Shown here in pieces: positions 7,652 to 16,900 of a stretch of DNA of 34,057 nucleotides. A program made the position numbers and the translations under genes. Where the stretch lies: positions 1-34,057 of the forward strand of contig CAJWLW010000017.1 of NCBI GenBank assembly GCA_913042885.1, in the 5' to 3' direction. The notes beneath the pieces are model-generated. The model was not told where the DNA came from, made no database searches, and saw only the letters and a list, made by a program, of their open reading frames with translations. The DNA is from an uncultured Lentisphaeria bacterium (GTDB taxonomy: Bacteria > Verrucomicrobiota > Lentisphaeria > JABSQK01 > CAJWLW01). Every line of letters begins with the position of its first letter. Positions within the stretch are counted from its first letter, which is position 1.

Positions 7652-8421
7652 AGGCCAACGAGATCACTGCGCAGACCATCGACAGCTACCGTCAAAACGG
7701 ATTCGTTCGCATCCCGAACATGATCACACGGGAAGAGGCTGAATTCTATTACGGCGTGTCGGAACGCATCATCACCGAGTTCCGGGAGCAACGCAACACG
7801 GTCGAGGCGCAGTTCGTGGATTTCGATGCCCTGGTGCAGATCGTCAATGTCTGGCAGATAGATGATGACATCCGCAAGCTGACGTTTCATCCAAATGTTG
7901 CGCGGGCGGCGGAGATACTCAGCGGCCGCCCGCTCCGTCTGTGGCACGATCATTTTCTCGCCAAGATGCCGCACAACGACGCCGCGACGGAGTTTCACCA
8001 GGACCAGCCCTATTGGCCGCACGCCGGCAGCCTGGATCCGATCTCCGCGTGGATCGCGCTGTGCGACGTACCGGTTGAACGCGGACCCATGACGTTCATC
8101 CCCGAGTCCCATCAAAAGACCGGTCTGCCGGTGCAGAGCCTCAACGACCCGCGGTCATTGTTCACGATCTGTCCGGAGCTCGAGTACTGGCCGCGCGTCA
8201 CACTGCCGCTCAAGGCCGGCGACTGCACGTTCCACCACGGGCGTACAGCCCACATGGCGACGCCGAACCGCACCGATGTTTCCCGCCTGGCGCACGTCGT
8301 CATTTACATGGACAGGGACACGTGCTATCGGGAGTTGGCGCACGTGGTCACGGATCCGCTCGAACTGAAGGCCGGCGACCGGCTCGACGGTCCGCTGTTT
8401 CCGGAGATTCCGAATGAGTAA
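7648..8421 (+). CDS. Phytanoyl-CoA dioxygenase (PhyH) family protein, 257 aa
   Basis: Non-heme Fe(II)/2-oxoglutarate oxygenase of the PhyH family; such enzymes hydroxylate lipids, amino acids, ectoine or nucleoside-linked substrates. Seen: the H117-x-D119 iron motif in EFHQDQPYWPH, the distal His (most likely H202 in HHGRTAHMATPN) and Arg213 for 2-oxoglutarate. Length is typical. The GTG start at 7648 overlaps the upstream TGA (GTGA), and no ribosome site precedes it, so translation probably depends on coupling to the GH99-like gene. The 3' end overlaps the M81 gene by 8 nt. The substrate is unknown. The position between a sugar-active protein and an aminotransferase hints at a modified sugar or amino compound, but this is inference. 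Confidence 0.93.
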   Translation: MKANEITAQTIDSYRQNGFVRIPNMITREEAEFYYGVSERIITEFREQRNTVEAQFVDFDALVQIVNVWQIDDDIRKLTFHPNVARAAEILSGRPLRLWHDHFLAKMPHNDAATEFHQDQPYWPHAGSLDPISAWIALCDVPVERGPMTFIPESHQKTGLPVQSLNDPRSLFTICPELEYWPRVTLPLKAGDCTFHHGRTAHMATPNRTDVSRLAHVVIYMDRDTCYRELAHVVTDPLELKAGDRLDGPLFPEIPNE

Positions 8422-9940
8422 ACTGCGAATCGGGATCGGCCGGTTCTGGCACGAGTCGAACAGCTTCTCCGGGGTGGTAACGAACCCGGCGAAGTTTCGT
8501 GATGCATCGATGGGCAGCGGTATTGCGGTTGGCGCGGCGGTTTACGATTACAAGGATCGTCACGATGAAGTAACCGGGTTCATAGATGTCCTTGGCAGCC
8601 GTGATGACATAGAACTGGCGCCGCTGATCAGCGCCGGAACGTTGCCGTCCGGACCCGTGACCGACGACGCAGTCAGCGAGCTCGAAAAGAGCCTGCGTGA
8701 CCAACTGCGCGCCGCCGGCCGGCTCGACGGTGTCTGCCTGGCGTTGCATGGTGCGATGAGCGGCGATTCGATTCCGGACCTCGACGGTTATTTCCTGCAA
8801 GTCGTGCGCCAGGTGGTCGGGCCGGATATACCGATCGTCGCGCCACTGGACTGTCACGCTGTCGTCACGCAGGAGATGATCGCACTGACGACGGCGCTGG
8901 TCGCCTACCGCACACACCCGCACACTGACTTGTTCGAGACCGGGCAACGTGCGGCGGATATTCTGCTGCGAACGCTGCAAAACGAGATTCAACCTGTTGT
9001 CAGCCATCAGAAGATCCCGATGCTGTTCGTCGATGCCGGGACCGACGTCGATCCGCTGCGGTCGATCTTCGATGAATTCAGTGCCTGGGACAAGCTTGAC
9101 GGTGTGATTGGCTGTTCGCTGTGCCCGTCGTTTCCCTATCAGGACAATGTCGAACAGGGTTGGACCGCCCTGGCAGTCACCGATGACGACCCGGAGCTGG
9201 CAGATCGCCTGGCCCGGCAGCTGGCGGAAATCGTCTGGGCCGCGCGCCATGAGCTGCTGCCCGTGCCAATGCTCTCGGTCGAGGCAGCGGTCGAGCAGGC
9301 AGTGGCAGTGCCGGGCTGCCCGGTTGTCATTACCGACTCCGCCGACAACGTCGGGGGCGGCACCTCGGGCGATACGACGACGCTGTTGCAAGGCCTGCTG
9401 GCGGCGCGGCAGACGGTTGACGGCTTGATCCTCACGCACCTGCCGGACCCGGCCGCGGTTGCGGAGCTTGCGGACGCGCAGCCGGGCGAGTCGGTTACGG
9501 TTGCGGTCGGCGGCAAGTGTGACACCCATTTCGGGGCGCCGGTCGTCGTCACCGGCGAACTGCTGTGCGTCGCCAGCGGTCCGATCACCAACGACGGCAA
9601 GTTCGGTCCCGACGCGATGATCGAGACCGGCAAGATCCTCTGCCTGGGCATCGACAATGTCCGCCTGGTCCTGACCGAAGGCGTAATCATGGGACCACAG
9701 CCGTCCCTGTTTCGTAAGGTCGGTATCGAGCCGTTTGAGGCGAAGATCGTCGCGCTCAAATCCGGCACCGGCTACAAGGTGACCTACGGACACGCGGCAA
9801 AGGCGGTGCTGCGGGCGGATTGTCCGGGTGCCATGTCGTACAACATAGAGAACTTTGATTTCAGACGTGTACCGCGGCCGATCTTTCCACTCGATCGCGA
9901 GATGCAATGGCGGCCATACGCAACCGGAGATCGTGCATGA
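8414..9940 (+). CDS. M81-family (MlrC-like) metallo-hydrolase, 508 aa
   Basis: Matches the M81 family, named for MlrC, which cleaves the linear tetrapeptide from microcystin; most family members have no known substrate. Seen: the N-terminal RIGIGRFWHESNSFS, the zinc-site candidates Asp146 and His148 (PLDCHAV) and His170 or His168 (RTHPHTD), the TDSADNVGGGTSGD segment, and the C-terminal MlrC domain ending in SYNIENFDFRRVPRPIFPLD. Full family length. ATG at 8414 lies inside the PhyH gene end with CCGGAG about 8 nt upstream. Its TGA overlaps the aminotransferase ATG (ATGA). Cytoplasmic, no signal peptide. It probably hydrolyses an amide bond in a small unusual compound. It is not evidence for microcystin degradation, since mlrA and mlrB homologues are absent here. 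Confidence 0.94.
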   Translation: MSKLRIGIGRFWHESNSFSGVVTNPAKFRDASMGSGIAVGAAVYDYKDRHDEVTGFIDVLGSRDDIELAPLISAGTLPSGPVTDDAVSELEKSLRDQLRAAGRLDGVCLALHGAMSGDSIPDLDGYFLQVVRQVVGPDIPIVAPLDCHAVVTQEMIALTTALVAYRTHPHTDLFETGQRAADILLRTLQNEIQPVVSHQKIPMLFVDAGTDVDPLRSIFDEFSAWDKLDGVIGCSLCPSFPYQDNVEQGWTALAVTDDDPELADRLARQLAEIVWAARHELLPVPMLSVEAAVEQAVAVPGCPVVITDSADNVGGGTSGDTTTLLQGLLAARQTVDGLILTHLPDPAAVAELADAQPGESVTVAVGGKCDTHFGAPVVVTGELLCVASGPITNDGKFGPDAMIETGKILCLGIDNVRLVLTEGVIMGPQPSLFRKVGIEPFEAKIVALKSGTGYKVTYGHAAKAVLRADCPGAMSYNIENFDFRRVPRPIFPLDREMQWRPYATGDRA

Positions 9941-11235
9941 TCAATCCACTTCTCACAACGGACATTGGGGAACTCAACGGTGACGAGATTTTCAGCCACC
10001 TGCCGCCGACACGGGTTGGCGATTGCGACCGTGACTACATGAACGAAGTGCTGGATGCCGGCTTTGGCAATTGGGAATCCGCGGACATACAAGGACGCTT
10101 CGAGGCGGCGTTTGCCGAAAAGTTCGGGGTGCCGTATGCGGTCACCCACAACTCCGGTTCCGGCACCATGTTGTCCGCCTTGCTGGCTGCTGGCGTCGGG
10201 CCGGGCGACGAGGTGATCGTGCCGACGTTTACGATGCCTGCCAGCACGTTTGTCACGATTCAGTGCGGGGCAGTGCCGGTGTTGGTCGACAGCGATCCGC
10301 GAACGTTCAATATGGATATAGCTGACGTCGAGCGGAAGATAACGGAATTCACCAAGGCGATCATTCCCGTCTGCCTGATGGGATTACCGGTCGATTTCGA
10401 TCCGCTCATGGCGCTGGCGCGCCGACACGATCTCACTGTGATCGAGGATGACGCCCAGTGTTTCCTGTCGCTGTACAAGGGGCGGCTCGTTGGTACTATC
10501 GGCGATGCTGCGAGCTTCAGTTTCCAGGGGTCGAAGCATATGACCAGCGGCGGCGACGGCGGCATCGTTATCGCTGCTGATGAAGCCTACGCGACCGGCA
10601 TCCGCAAGGCGTGTATCCACGGTTTCCGGACGCTGACGGCGAAGCCGGGTTCGACATTGATTCCCCGTGACGAACGGCAGGACTGGAGTTTCGAGCGCTT
10701 CGACAAGCTGGGCTACAACTTTCGCATGTCGGCGGTGCAGGCTGCACTGGGCATGGCGCAGCTCGAGCGGCTCGACTACCTGGTCGGGGCTCGCCGATAC
10801 ATCGCGGGTCGTTACGAATCCGTAATCCGTGAAGAGAAATGCGAATGGTTGATGCCGCCTTACGTGCCGGAGGATATGACCCATTCGTATTACATCTACG
10901 CCTGTGTCCTCGATGAAGACGCACTCGGTGTCGAGTGGCGGGAATTTCGCCGCACCTATATCGAGAAGGGCGGGGACGGCTTGTACGGCAGTGCACTGCC
11001 GGCGCATCTCGAGCCGTTGCTGCGGACCATGTCGTTCTACGGCTCCCCGGAGCGGGCGCCCCAATTCGATCCGCGCTACAAGGGTGCAGTGAAAGGATAC
11101 GATCCGGCCGACTACCCCAACGTCGAATCGTTCCGCAAACGGCTGTGTCAGTTCAAGACCAGCATGCAGACGCTGGAGAAAGTAGAAAAGGAAGTGGAAG
11201 CATTGCGTGCCACGATCCGCCACTACAACGGATGA
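9937..11235 (+). CDS. DegT/DnrJ/EryC1-family PLP-dependent aminotransferase, 432 aa
   Basis: Family role: transamination of keto-sugars (usually nucleotide-linked) or, in the AHBA-synthase branch, aromatisation and amination of aminosugar-derived precursors, using pyridoxal phosphate. Seen: the cofactor loop THNSGSGTMLSALLAAG, VPTFTMPAST, the EDDAQ strand that contacts PLP, and Lys200 in SFQGSKHMTSGGDGG as the Schiff-base lysine. FDKLGYNFRMSAVQAALGMAQL is the usual interface segment. The frame reaches back to 9907, but ATG at 9937 overlaps the M81 stop as ATGA and has GGAG about 8 nt upstream, so it is chosen. It is the last gene of the operon and ends 6 nt from a convergent gene. Whether it makes or removes an amino group in vivo is unknown. 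Confidence 0.94.
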   Translation: MINPLLTTDIGELNGDEIFSHLPPTRVGDCDRDYMNEVLDAGFGNWESADIQGRFEAAFAEKFGVPYAVTHNSGSGTMLSALLAAGVGPGDEVIVPTFTMPASTFVTIQCGAVPVLVDSDPRTFNMDIADVERKITEFTKAIIPVCLMGLPVDFDPLMALARRHDLTVIEDDAQCFLSLYKGRLVGTIGDAASFSFQGSKHMTSGGDGGIVIAADEAYATGIRKACIHGFRTLTAKPGSTLIPRDERQDWSFERFDKLGYNFRMSAVQAALGMAQLERLDYLVGARRYIAGRYESVIREEKCEWLMPPYVPEDMTHSYYIYACVLDEDALGVEWREFRRTYIEKGGDGLYGSALPAHLEPLLRTMSFYGSPERAPQFDPRYKGAVKGYDPADYPNVESFRKRLCQFKTSMQTLEKVEKEVEALRATIRHYNG

Positions 11236-11241
11236 ATCCCG

Positions 11242-11802
11242 TCAGAGCAGGTCGTCGATCTTTAAGGTCTCGGCCGCTTCCGCGCTGTCCTTGCGCCGGA
11301 GCTCGGCCGCTTTCTGCTCCTCCTTGTCGCGAATCTTCGGGTTCTCGTACCGGGCAATGATGACTTTTCCGTTGTTAAAGACCCCGATTGAAATGCCGGC
11401 ATTGCCGAGGGCCGTCGCGAGCTTGCGGTTTTTGAAATATTTTTCCTTGATCTTATCCTCCACATACTCCAGTCCCAACTTCTCGTATACATCCTCGGTG
11501 AACAACGTATGGACACGATACAAGCGATCGTTGACAAAACAGTATTGAAATGCGGCAATGGGCGCTTCGCCGGGCACCTGGTATATTTCGATCAATGGGC
11601 TGGTGCTGCCGGTGGCGGCATTCTGTTTCTTGACCAGCTCGATGTCGGGCTTGATTGCCTTGACTTCCTCGACTGACTGGCCCCACGTTGTGCCAGCGTG
11701 ACCGGTTATAATCGCCAGCTCTTCAGCTTCCTGGGCGCCAGCATGAAACGAAAGGAGAATGAGGATGGTCGAAATCGTCGACAAACACAACAGCTTTTTC
11801 AT
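11242..11802 (-). CDS. Secreted protein of unknown function, 186 aa
   Basis: Not recognised. The N-terminus MKKLLCLSTISTILILLSFHAGA is a clear Sec signal peptide with likely cleavage after AGA, so the mature protein is periplasmic or extracellular. The mature part starts with a TGHAGTTWGQSVEEVKAIKP segment, a pattern seen in small secreted proteins, followed by beta-rich sequence (IEIYQVPGE, FQYCFVNDRLYRVHTLF) and a charged, probably helical C-terminus rich in Lys, Glu and Ala. Its AT content and Lys usage are higher than those of neighbouring genes. It converges on the aminotransferase gene (6 nt gap) and is divergent from the beta-helix gene across 206 bp that holds the long inverted repeat at 11838-11896. 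The ribosome site is weak (AAGAG). No function is proposed. Confidence 0.82.
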   Translation of the reverse strand: MKKLLCLSTISTILILLSFHAGAQEAEELAIITGHAGTTWGQSVEEVKAIKPDIELVKKQNAATGSTSPLIEIYQVPGEAPIAAFQYCFVNDRLYRVHTLFTEDVYEKLGLEYVEDKIKEKYFKNRKLATALGNAGISIGVFNNGKVIIARYENPKIRDKEEQKAAELRRKDSAEAAETLKIDDLL

Positions 11803-11837
11803 GGAGAAACTCTTGGGGGTGAGATTTTTATTGTGTT

Positions 11838-11896
11838 ACCTGGATTTTTTATGCGCTTTCGCGGCGAGAGCTGGAAAGCGCATAAAAAATCCAGGT
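11838..11896 (+). repeat. Perfect 23-bp inverted repeat, potential RNA hairpin with GNRA loop
   Basis: The arms at 11838-11860 and 11874-11896 are perfect reverse complements (23 bp; left arm begins ACCTGGATTTTTTATGCG), separated by 13 nt. Read on the plus strand, the loop can add four more pairs (11862-11865 with 11870-11873, one a G-U), closing a GAGA loop of the GNRA class with one bulged G at 11861. The minus-strand reading would have UCUC instead. It lies 36 bp upstream of the secreted-protein gene (minus) and 112 bp upstream of the beta-helix gene (plus). No T-run follows on either side, so it is not a standard terminator. It could be a leader RNA, an operator or a small mobile-element relic. 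Confidence 0.75.
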
Positions 11897-12008
11897 TGGC
11901 GAGCGTCAATACTCAATATATGCATTTCTCGCGTGTGTACAAAGACTGGCGAGGTGATGGTTGGGGGGACAAGTTAACCGTCACGTCAACAACTGTAGGA
12001 AATACAAA

Positions 12009-13946
12009 ATGACCAGATCCATCACAACGATGCTCGTTGCAGCACTGTTTCTCAGTTACAATCCGACTGCAGAAGCTGCCGATATTTCGGACGGCCGTGT
12101 CAACGTAACGCCCTACGCCAGCGCCGGTGACGGCACCAGCGGCAACCCGTGGGTGGACGCACTGCGCAACGCAATCGCAGTCAAGAAGGGCGACACGAAT
12201 TATTACATGCCACACGGCCATTACAAGGACGAGTCGACGCTGTTGATTCCGTACAATGATGTCAGGATCGAGGGCGATGGCGGCCAAGGCACTATTGCAA
12301 CAACAGTCCACTACGACAAGACGGATGGGTCGACGTGCTGGAAGTTTGCGCCGCCGGTCGGGCCGGAGGGGAAGCGCACCTATATCACCGGCATAACGGT
12401 TAGGGGCGTGGCATTCCGCGGCGCCGGCAAGCCGACCGGAACCTGCATCGAAATCGAAGCGTTGCGCCGCGGCTTGTTTGAAGATATTTCAATCTGGCGC
12501 TGGGACGGCGACAAGGAGAACTTCAGCAACAAAGGCATCTGGACCAAGGGCTGGGACACGATCACCTTCCGGGACATCAGGATCTATCGCACGCCCACAT
12601 GTTTCTACATCGACAAGAACCCGAACTTCCACGGCATCGATGCCGATCATTTTGTGTTCGAGAACATGTACCTGGCATGCGGCAACCGCGAACGCGGCAT
12701 AGCGATGCACTTCGTGGCGCCGCACATCACCAACGTCTCGTTGTTCGGCACCAATGCGATCATGCACGCGAACAAAGGCATTTATATCGAAAACAAAGGC
12801 AGCGGTGGCCACGGGTCTACGGTGTCATTGAGCGATCTCCGCATCGAGACCGGTTCGCGGCCCGATTGCTGGGGCATCTATGTCGACACCGATTACATCG
12901 TCAATTTCCTCTGCAACAACATTCGGGTCGCCGGGGGGTACAACGGTTTTTACTTTCGCGGCGCCGCCGCGTTGACATTGATGAACTGCTATGTGATGGG
13001 GGGCGACTATTACAAGGAAACCGGCTACGTCGCCTATGATATCGACGCGTACAAGGAAACGCCGCTGGTCATGATCAACGCCACCTATAACAAATCACCG
13101 AACCAGGGTTACAAGCCGGGCAAGACAGTCCAGATCAAGGACGAACTGCAAATCGCCGTGGGTGACGCGTTCCGCGTCCATCAGGACGGGGCGGATGTTT
13201 ACGTCAACGGCATCGTGCCCGGAAATGTCCGGGCCAATCTGCCTGGCGCCACACCGGCTGCCGTCAGGGCAGCCGGGCCGCTTTTCCATGTGCCTTTTGA
13301 TGATTCGCCCGAGCCGGCCGTGGCCGGCGGCGGCAAAACCGTTTCAATCGAAGGCAACGAGACCTATGAAGCGGGGATAAAGGGGCAAGGCATATTGTGC
13401 GGCGAGAATCAGGCCCAGTGCGAATACTCGACGGCGGGGAACTTCGATATCACGCAGGGGACGATCGCGTTGTGGTTCCAAAACCGAAACTGGCACAGCA
13501 AGGATGACAAGATCCACATGTTCTTCAATTCATCGGGGCAGCCGGGTTATTTTCGCATATTCAAGCAGGCCGGTATGGACGTGTTCAGCGTGCAAGCCAA
13601 TGTCAGGCATGAATCCGGGAAAGGCTGGGCCGCCAACACCACCGTGTATGCACGTGTCCCCGACATGGCTCCGGGCGGATGGCACCATCTCGCTGTAACC
13701 TGGGACGACAGTCACATGTCGATCTATTTCGATGGCACCCTGCGAACCCGTGGCCCTGACGCCGGCGAGACAATGGCCATGCCCGCGGCTGTCGGCGAGA
13801 CGTTCACTATTGGCGATCAGGTGGAACGGACTGTGGCCCGCACGGACGACGGCGATGTCCTCACAGTCATCGACGAGCTGATGATCTACGGACGACCGCT
13901 GACGGCAAGAGAGGTGCGCCAGCACTTTGAGGAACCGCGAAAATGA
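12009..13946 (+). CDS. Secreted beta-helix (pectate-lyase-like) protein with C-terminal LamG domain, 645 aa
   Basis: An N-terminal signal peptide (MTRSITTMLVAALFLSYNPTAEA) is followed by a right-handed beta-helix-like region, about residues 30-400, with the SGNPWVDALRNAIA opening and YYMPHGHYK that resemble pectate-lyase/GH28-type helices. Repeated short strands such as TGITVRGVAFRG, FRDIRIYRTP and FVFENMYLAC fit coils of the helix. Residues 424-637 form a LamG/concanavalin A-like jelly-roll domain (GTIALWF, WHHLAVTWDD, IDELMIYGRPLT), usually a carbohydrate-binding module. The frame extends to 11961, but ATG at 12009 opens the signal peptide and has TAGGA about 9 nt upstream. It is 20 nt upstream of the 1340-aa gene, whose LamG copy is closely related. 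Catalytic residues were not identified; it may be a lyase/hydrolase or only a binder. Confidence 0.87.
   Translation: MTRSITTMLVAALFLSYNPTAEAADISDGRVNVTPYASAGDGTSGNPWVDALRNAIAVKKGDTNYYMPHGHYKDESTLLIPYNDVRIEGDGGQGTIATTVHYDKTDGSTCWKFAPPVGPEGKRTYITGITVRGVAFRGAGKPTGTCIEIEALRRGLFEDISIWRWDGDKENFSNKGIWTKGWDTITFRDIRIYRTPTCFYIDKNPNFHGIDADHFVFENMYLACGNRERGIAMHFVAPHITNVSLFGTNAIMHANKGIYIENKGSGGHGSTVSLSDLRIETGSRPDCWGIYVDTDYIVNFLCNNIRVAGGYNGFYFRGAAALTLMNCYVMGGDYYKETGYVAYDIDAYKETPLVMINATYNKSPNQGYKPGKTVQIKDELQIAVGDAFRVHQDGADVYVNGIVPGNVRANLPGATPAAVRAAGPLFHVPFDDSPEPAVAGGGKTVSIEGNETYEAGIKGQGILCGENQAQCEYSTAGNFDITQGTIALWFQNRNWHSKDDKIHMFFNSSGQPGYFRIFKQAGMDVFSVQANVRHESGKGWAANTTVYARVPDMAPGGWHHLAVTWDDSHMSIYFDGTLRTRGPDAGETMAMPAAVGETFTIGDQVERTVARTDDGDVLTVIDELMIYGRPLTAREVRQHFEEPRK
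13278..13920 (+). repeat. LamG module, copy A of a tandem-gene duplication
   Basis: Encodes the C-terminal LamG domain of the beta-helix protein. It aligns along its whole length with 17276-17957, sharing long near-identical stretches such as the final ATCGACGAGCTGATGATCTA (ATTGATGAGCTGATGATCTA in copy B). Copy A is 39 nt (13 codons) shorter because of one in-frame gap near its start. Confidence 0.85.
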
Positions 13947-13966
13947 CCGGACCGGAATAAATTCAA

Positions 13967-16900
13967 ATGACTGCAATACCCTGCCGCGCTTTCTTGCTTC
14001 TGCTCGCCGCACTGCTGCTTGGCAACAGCGATGTGAGCGGCCGCAATCTGGTTACCATTGCCAGGAAGAAAAATGCGATTGTCATCGATGGGAAACTGGA
14101 CCACGATGAATGGCACGGTGCCGCCGCGCTCTACGGATTCGTCGACGACATAAACGCGGACGGTACGTTCTCGTCACGACAGAGCATGGTCTTTCTGACC
14201 TACGACGACGATGCGATCTATCTGTGCGTGCAGGTGCCGCTGGAAGCGGGGCGAACGCTGAAGAGTGCGGCGACGGAACGAGACGGCGCCGTCTGGACCG
14301 ATGACGACGTCGAAATTACGCTGCAGCCTGGGAAGGGCGATTTTTATCGATTCCTTGGCAATTCCACCGGTGTATACCTCGACGGGAAGAATGCTTCGAA
14401 CGACTGGGATGGCCAATGGAACTACAAGAGCACCGTCACGATTGACGCATGGACCGCGGAGTTGTCTATGGCGTTCTCAGAGCTGGGCGTTGACGGGACG
14501 CCGGCAGATGGGGACGTATGGGGGTTCAACGTCAACCACTCCTGGCAGGATCCGGCGCGTTGGACCTCATGGAATCGTGCCGAAGGCAGTTTCAACGCCC
14601 CGAATGGATTTGGCGAGATCAGGTTCGGCGCCAACGCACCTGCAGTTCGTCTGCTTTCCATAGGGACGCCGGCGAAGGGCCGGATCGCCTTCGAAGCGGA
14701 ACTGGTCGGCGCGGCTGCCGGCAGCGGGAAAGTCGACGCCGTCGTGCAGATCAACGACAAGGTTGTCTATTCGCAGAGGCTGGACATCACACCCGATTCG
14801 AGGCAGACGATCCGGGTCGAGCAGGATCTTCTGGAAATGATTGAGCCGGGGAGATCGAACCTCGCCTTCCTCGTCACCACCGCCGAACAGCAGCCGGTTT
14901 ACACGACGACAATTCCCTTTGCGTTCTACCCGCCGGTGGACCTGGGCTGGGCTTACTTCTCAGATCGACAGGTCCTGCAACTGGATGTCGGACTGAAGGG
15001 GCTGCGGGGTGGCGTCCGCAATCTGACAGCACGCTTCGCGGCGCAGAAGGCCGGCGATGCCGAACCCGCACTGACAAAGGAATACACATTGCCCGACGGG
15101 GAATCGGAGGCCGGGCTGACCGCCGGCCTGGAAACCCTGGTTGACGGCGAATACCGGATGAGCCTGGAAATCATCCGCGACGGCAAGGTCATCGGCGCCG
15201 ATACATTTGACTTTCTGAAGCGCACTACCGACCCGTGGGACGGCAACCGCATCGGGATTTCGGAGCAGGTCCCGCAGCCTTGGGTGCCGATGACTACGGC
15301 GCAACGAAATATCGTTTCATGCTGGGGGCGGGATTACGCGTTCCGGGACTCTGTTCTACCCGAACAGATAATCAGTCTGAAGGAGGAACTCCTTGCTGCC
15401 CCGATCCGCATCGTCGGGGTGGCCCATGACCAGCCGATCGAGTGGTCGCGGCAACGGATGACGATCGAATCGGCCAGCGACGTCGAAGTCCGGCTGACTG
15501 GATCGGCGCGGAGCAAATACCTGGAGCTGCGGGTCCGGGTTGCCATCGAGTACGACGGCATGATGCGTGTTGACCTGGATGTAGCTCGCACCGAGGATCT
15601 GACCCCGCTGTCGGCGTTGGCACTCGAGATACCGATGCCCGGGGAACGCGCGGTCTTCATGCAGAACGCGCAGATCAGCGCCTTCGAACACACCGGCCGG
15701 CGACTCGATGAAAAACAGGGCCAGCTGTTTGGCCATTCGTTTCTGCACAATATCTGGCTCGGTGATCACCGGCGCGGCCTGCAGTGGTTTGCCGAGTCGG
15801 ACAAGGAGTGGCACAACGGCGAGGGCGAACCAGCGATGGAAGTCGTGCGGGATGGCACGACCGTCAAGCTCCTGATCCATTTCATCAACGACCCCGATTA
15901 TCTGCTTGACTGGCCGATCCACTACACCTTCGGGCTTCATGCGACGCCGGCGAAACCTGTAGATCCGGTCAAGCGCCGGCGCTTCGTGCTGAACAACACG
16001 GGCGACCCATGGTTCGCCGACTATAACGCGTTCGCCTACCTCTGGCCCAATTTACGTTTGAAACCCGGCGACTCGGGAATGAAGTGGTTCGGCTTCCCCG
16101 AGCCGCTGCATCCGGATCAATACCGGGAGTTTCTGCAGGGGTATTGCCGCGACCGGGGCTGGCGTCCCCTGCCGTACGTGTATCAGACAACCTTGGGTGA
16201 AGAGAGCCCGGTGCTGCGCTATCACTACCAGTGGCTGCTGCAGCCGCGCTGGCGGTATCACGTGTCGGAGAGGGGGTTGCGGGGCTATGACAAGACGGAG
16301 CTTGACAAGGGGTACATGTCCCCCATGACCAAGATCTGTGTCAACCTTCCCAGCGTACGTGATTACCTGGTCCATACCTATGCCGAGTTCATCCGCGAGT
16401 ACGACATCGCCGGCTTCTATGCCGATCATGTGCAACCGTTCGGTTGCCAGTCGAAAACACATGCCGGCGGCAGCTGCGTATACGAGGTCGACGGTGAGCT
16501 GCACGCACCGAAAAAAATATTCGCGACGCGCGAGATCTATAAGCGCATATACACTGTCGGCAAGGAGAAAAATCCGGATTTCCTCGTCGTTGCCAACATG
16601 AAGAAAAGTCGATTGATGGCAATCCATTCGTTCATTGACGTGGTGCTGGCCGGCGAGACTTTTGTCTCTATGCAGCACGAGGATTATCTCGACCTGGCCT
16701 CCTTCGACAGTGTTATTGCCGAAGACATGGGGACGCAATGGGGATTGATTCCCTGCTATCTGTTTTACACGCAGGGTGCCGATCACTATGATCCACAGGG
16801 TCCCAGGAGCCGGACCCTCGGCCTGTTCTTCATGCATGATATCTGGTCTTACATCGCCGGCGCCTGCCAGCCATACCGGCAGAAGGCGCTGGCGGTTTTT

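Noticed and set aside
8348..9907. 519-codon open frame on the minus strand opposite the M81 gene
   Set aside because: Its translation is rich in Arg, Gln and His with no family motif, and it mirrors the codon structure of the clearly coding plus-strand M81 gene. It is a GC-driven shadow.
8414..9940. Microcystin-degradation (mlr) cluster
   Set aside because: Only an MlrC-family member is present; no MlrA, MlrB or MlrD homologue, and most M81 proteins have other or unknown substrates.
11838..11896. Interpretation of the inverted repeat as an intrinsic terminator
   Set aside because: It lies upstream of both flanking genes and has no T-run after the stem on either strand.
11838..11896. Interpretation of the inverted repeat as an integron attC or transposon end pair
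   Set aside because: No core-site motifs, no integrase or transposase nearby, and no visible target-site duplication.
11698..12012. 104-codon plus-strand frame across the long inverted repeat
   Set aside because: It overlaps the signal-peptide end of the secreted protein on the other strand and reads through the hairpin; no ribosome site or family-like sequence.
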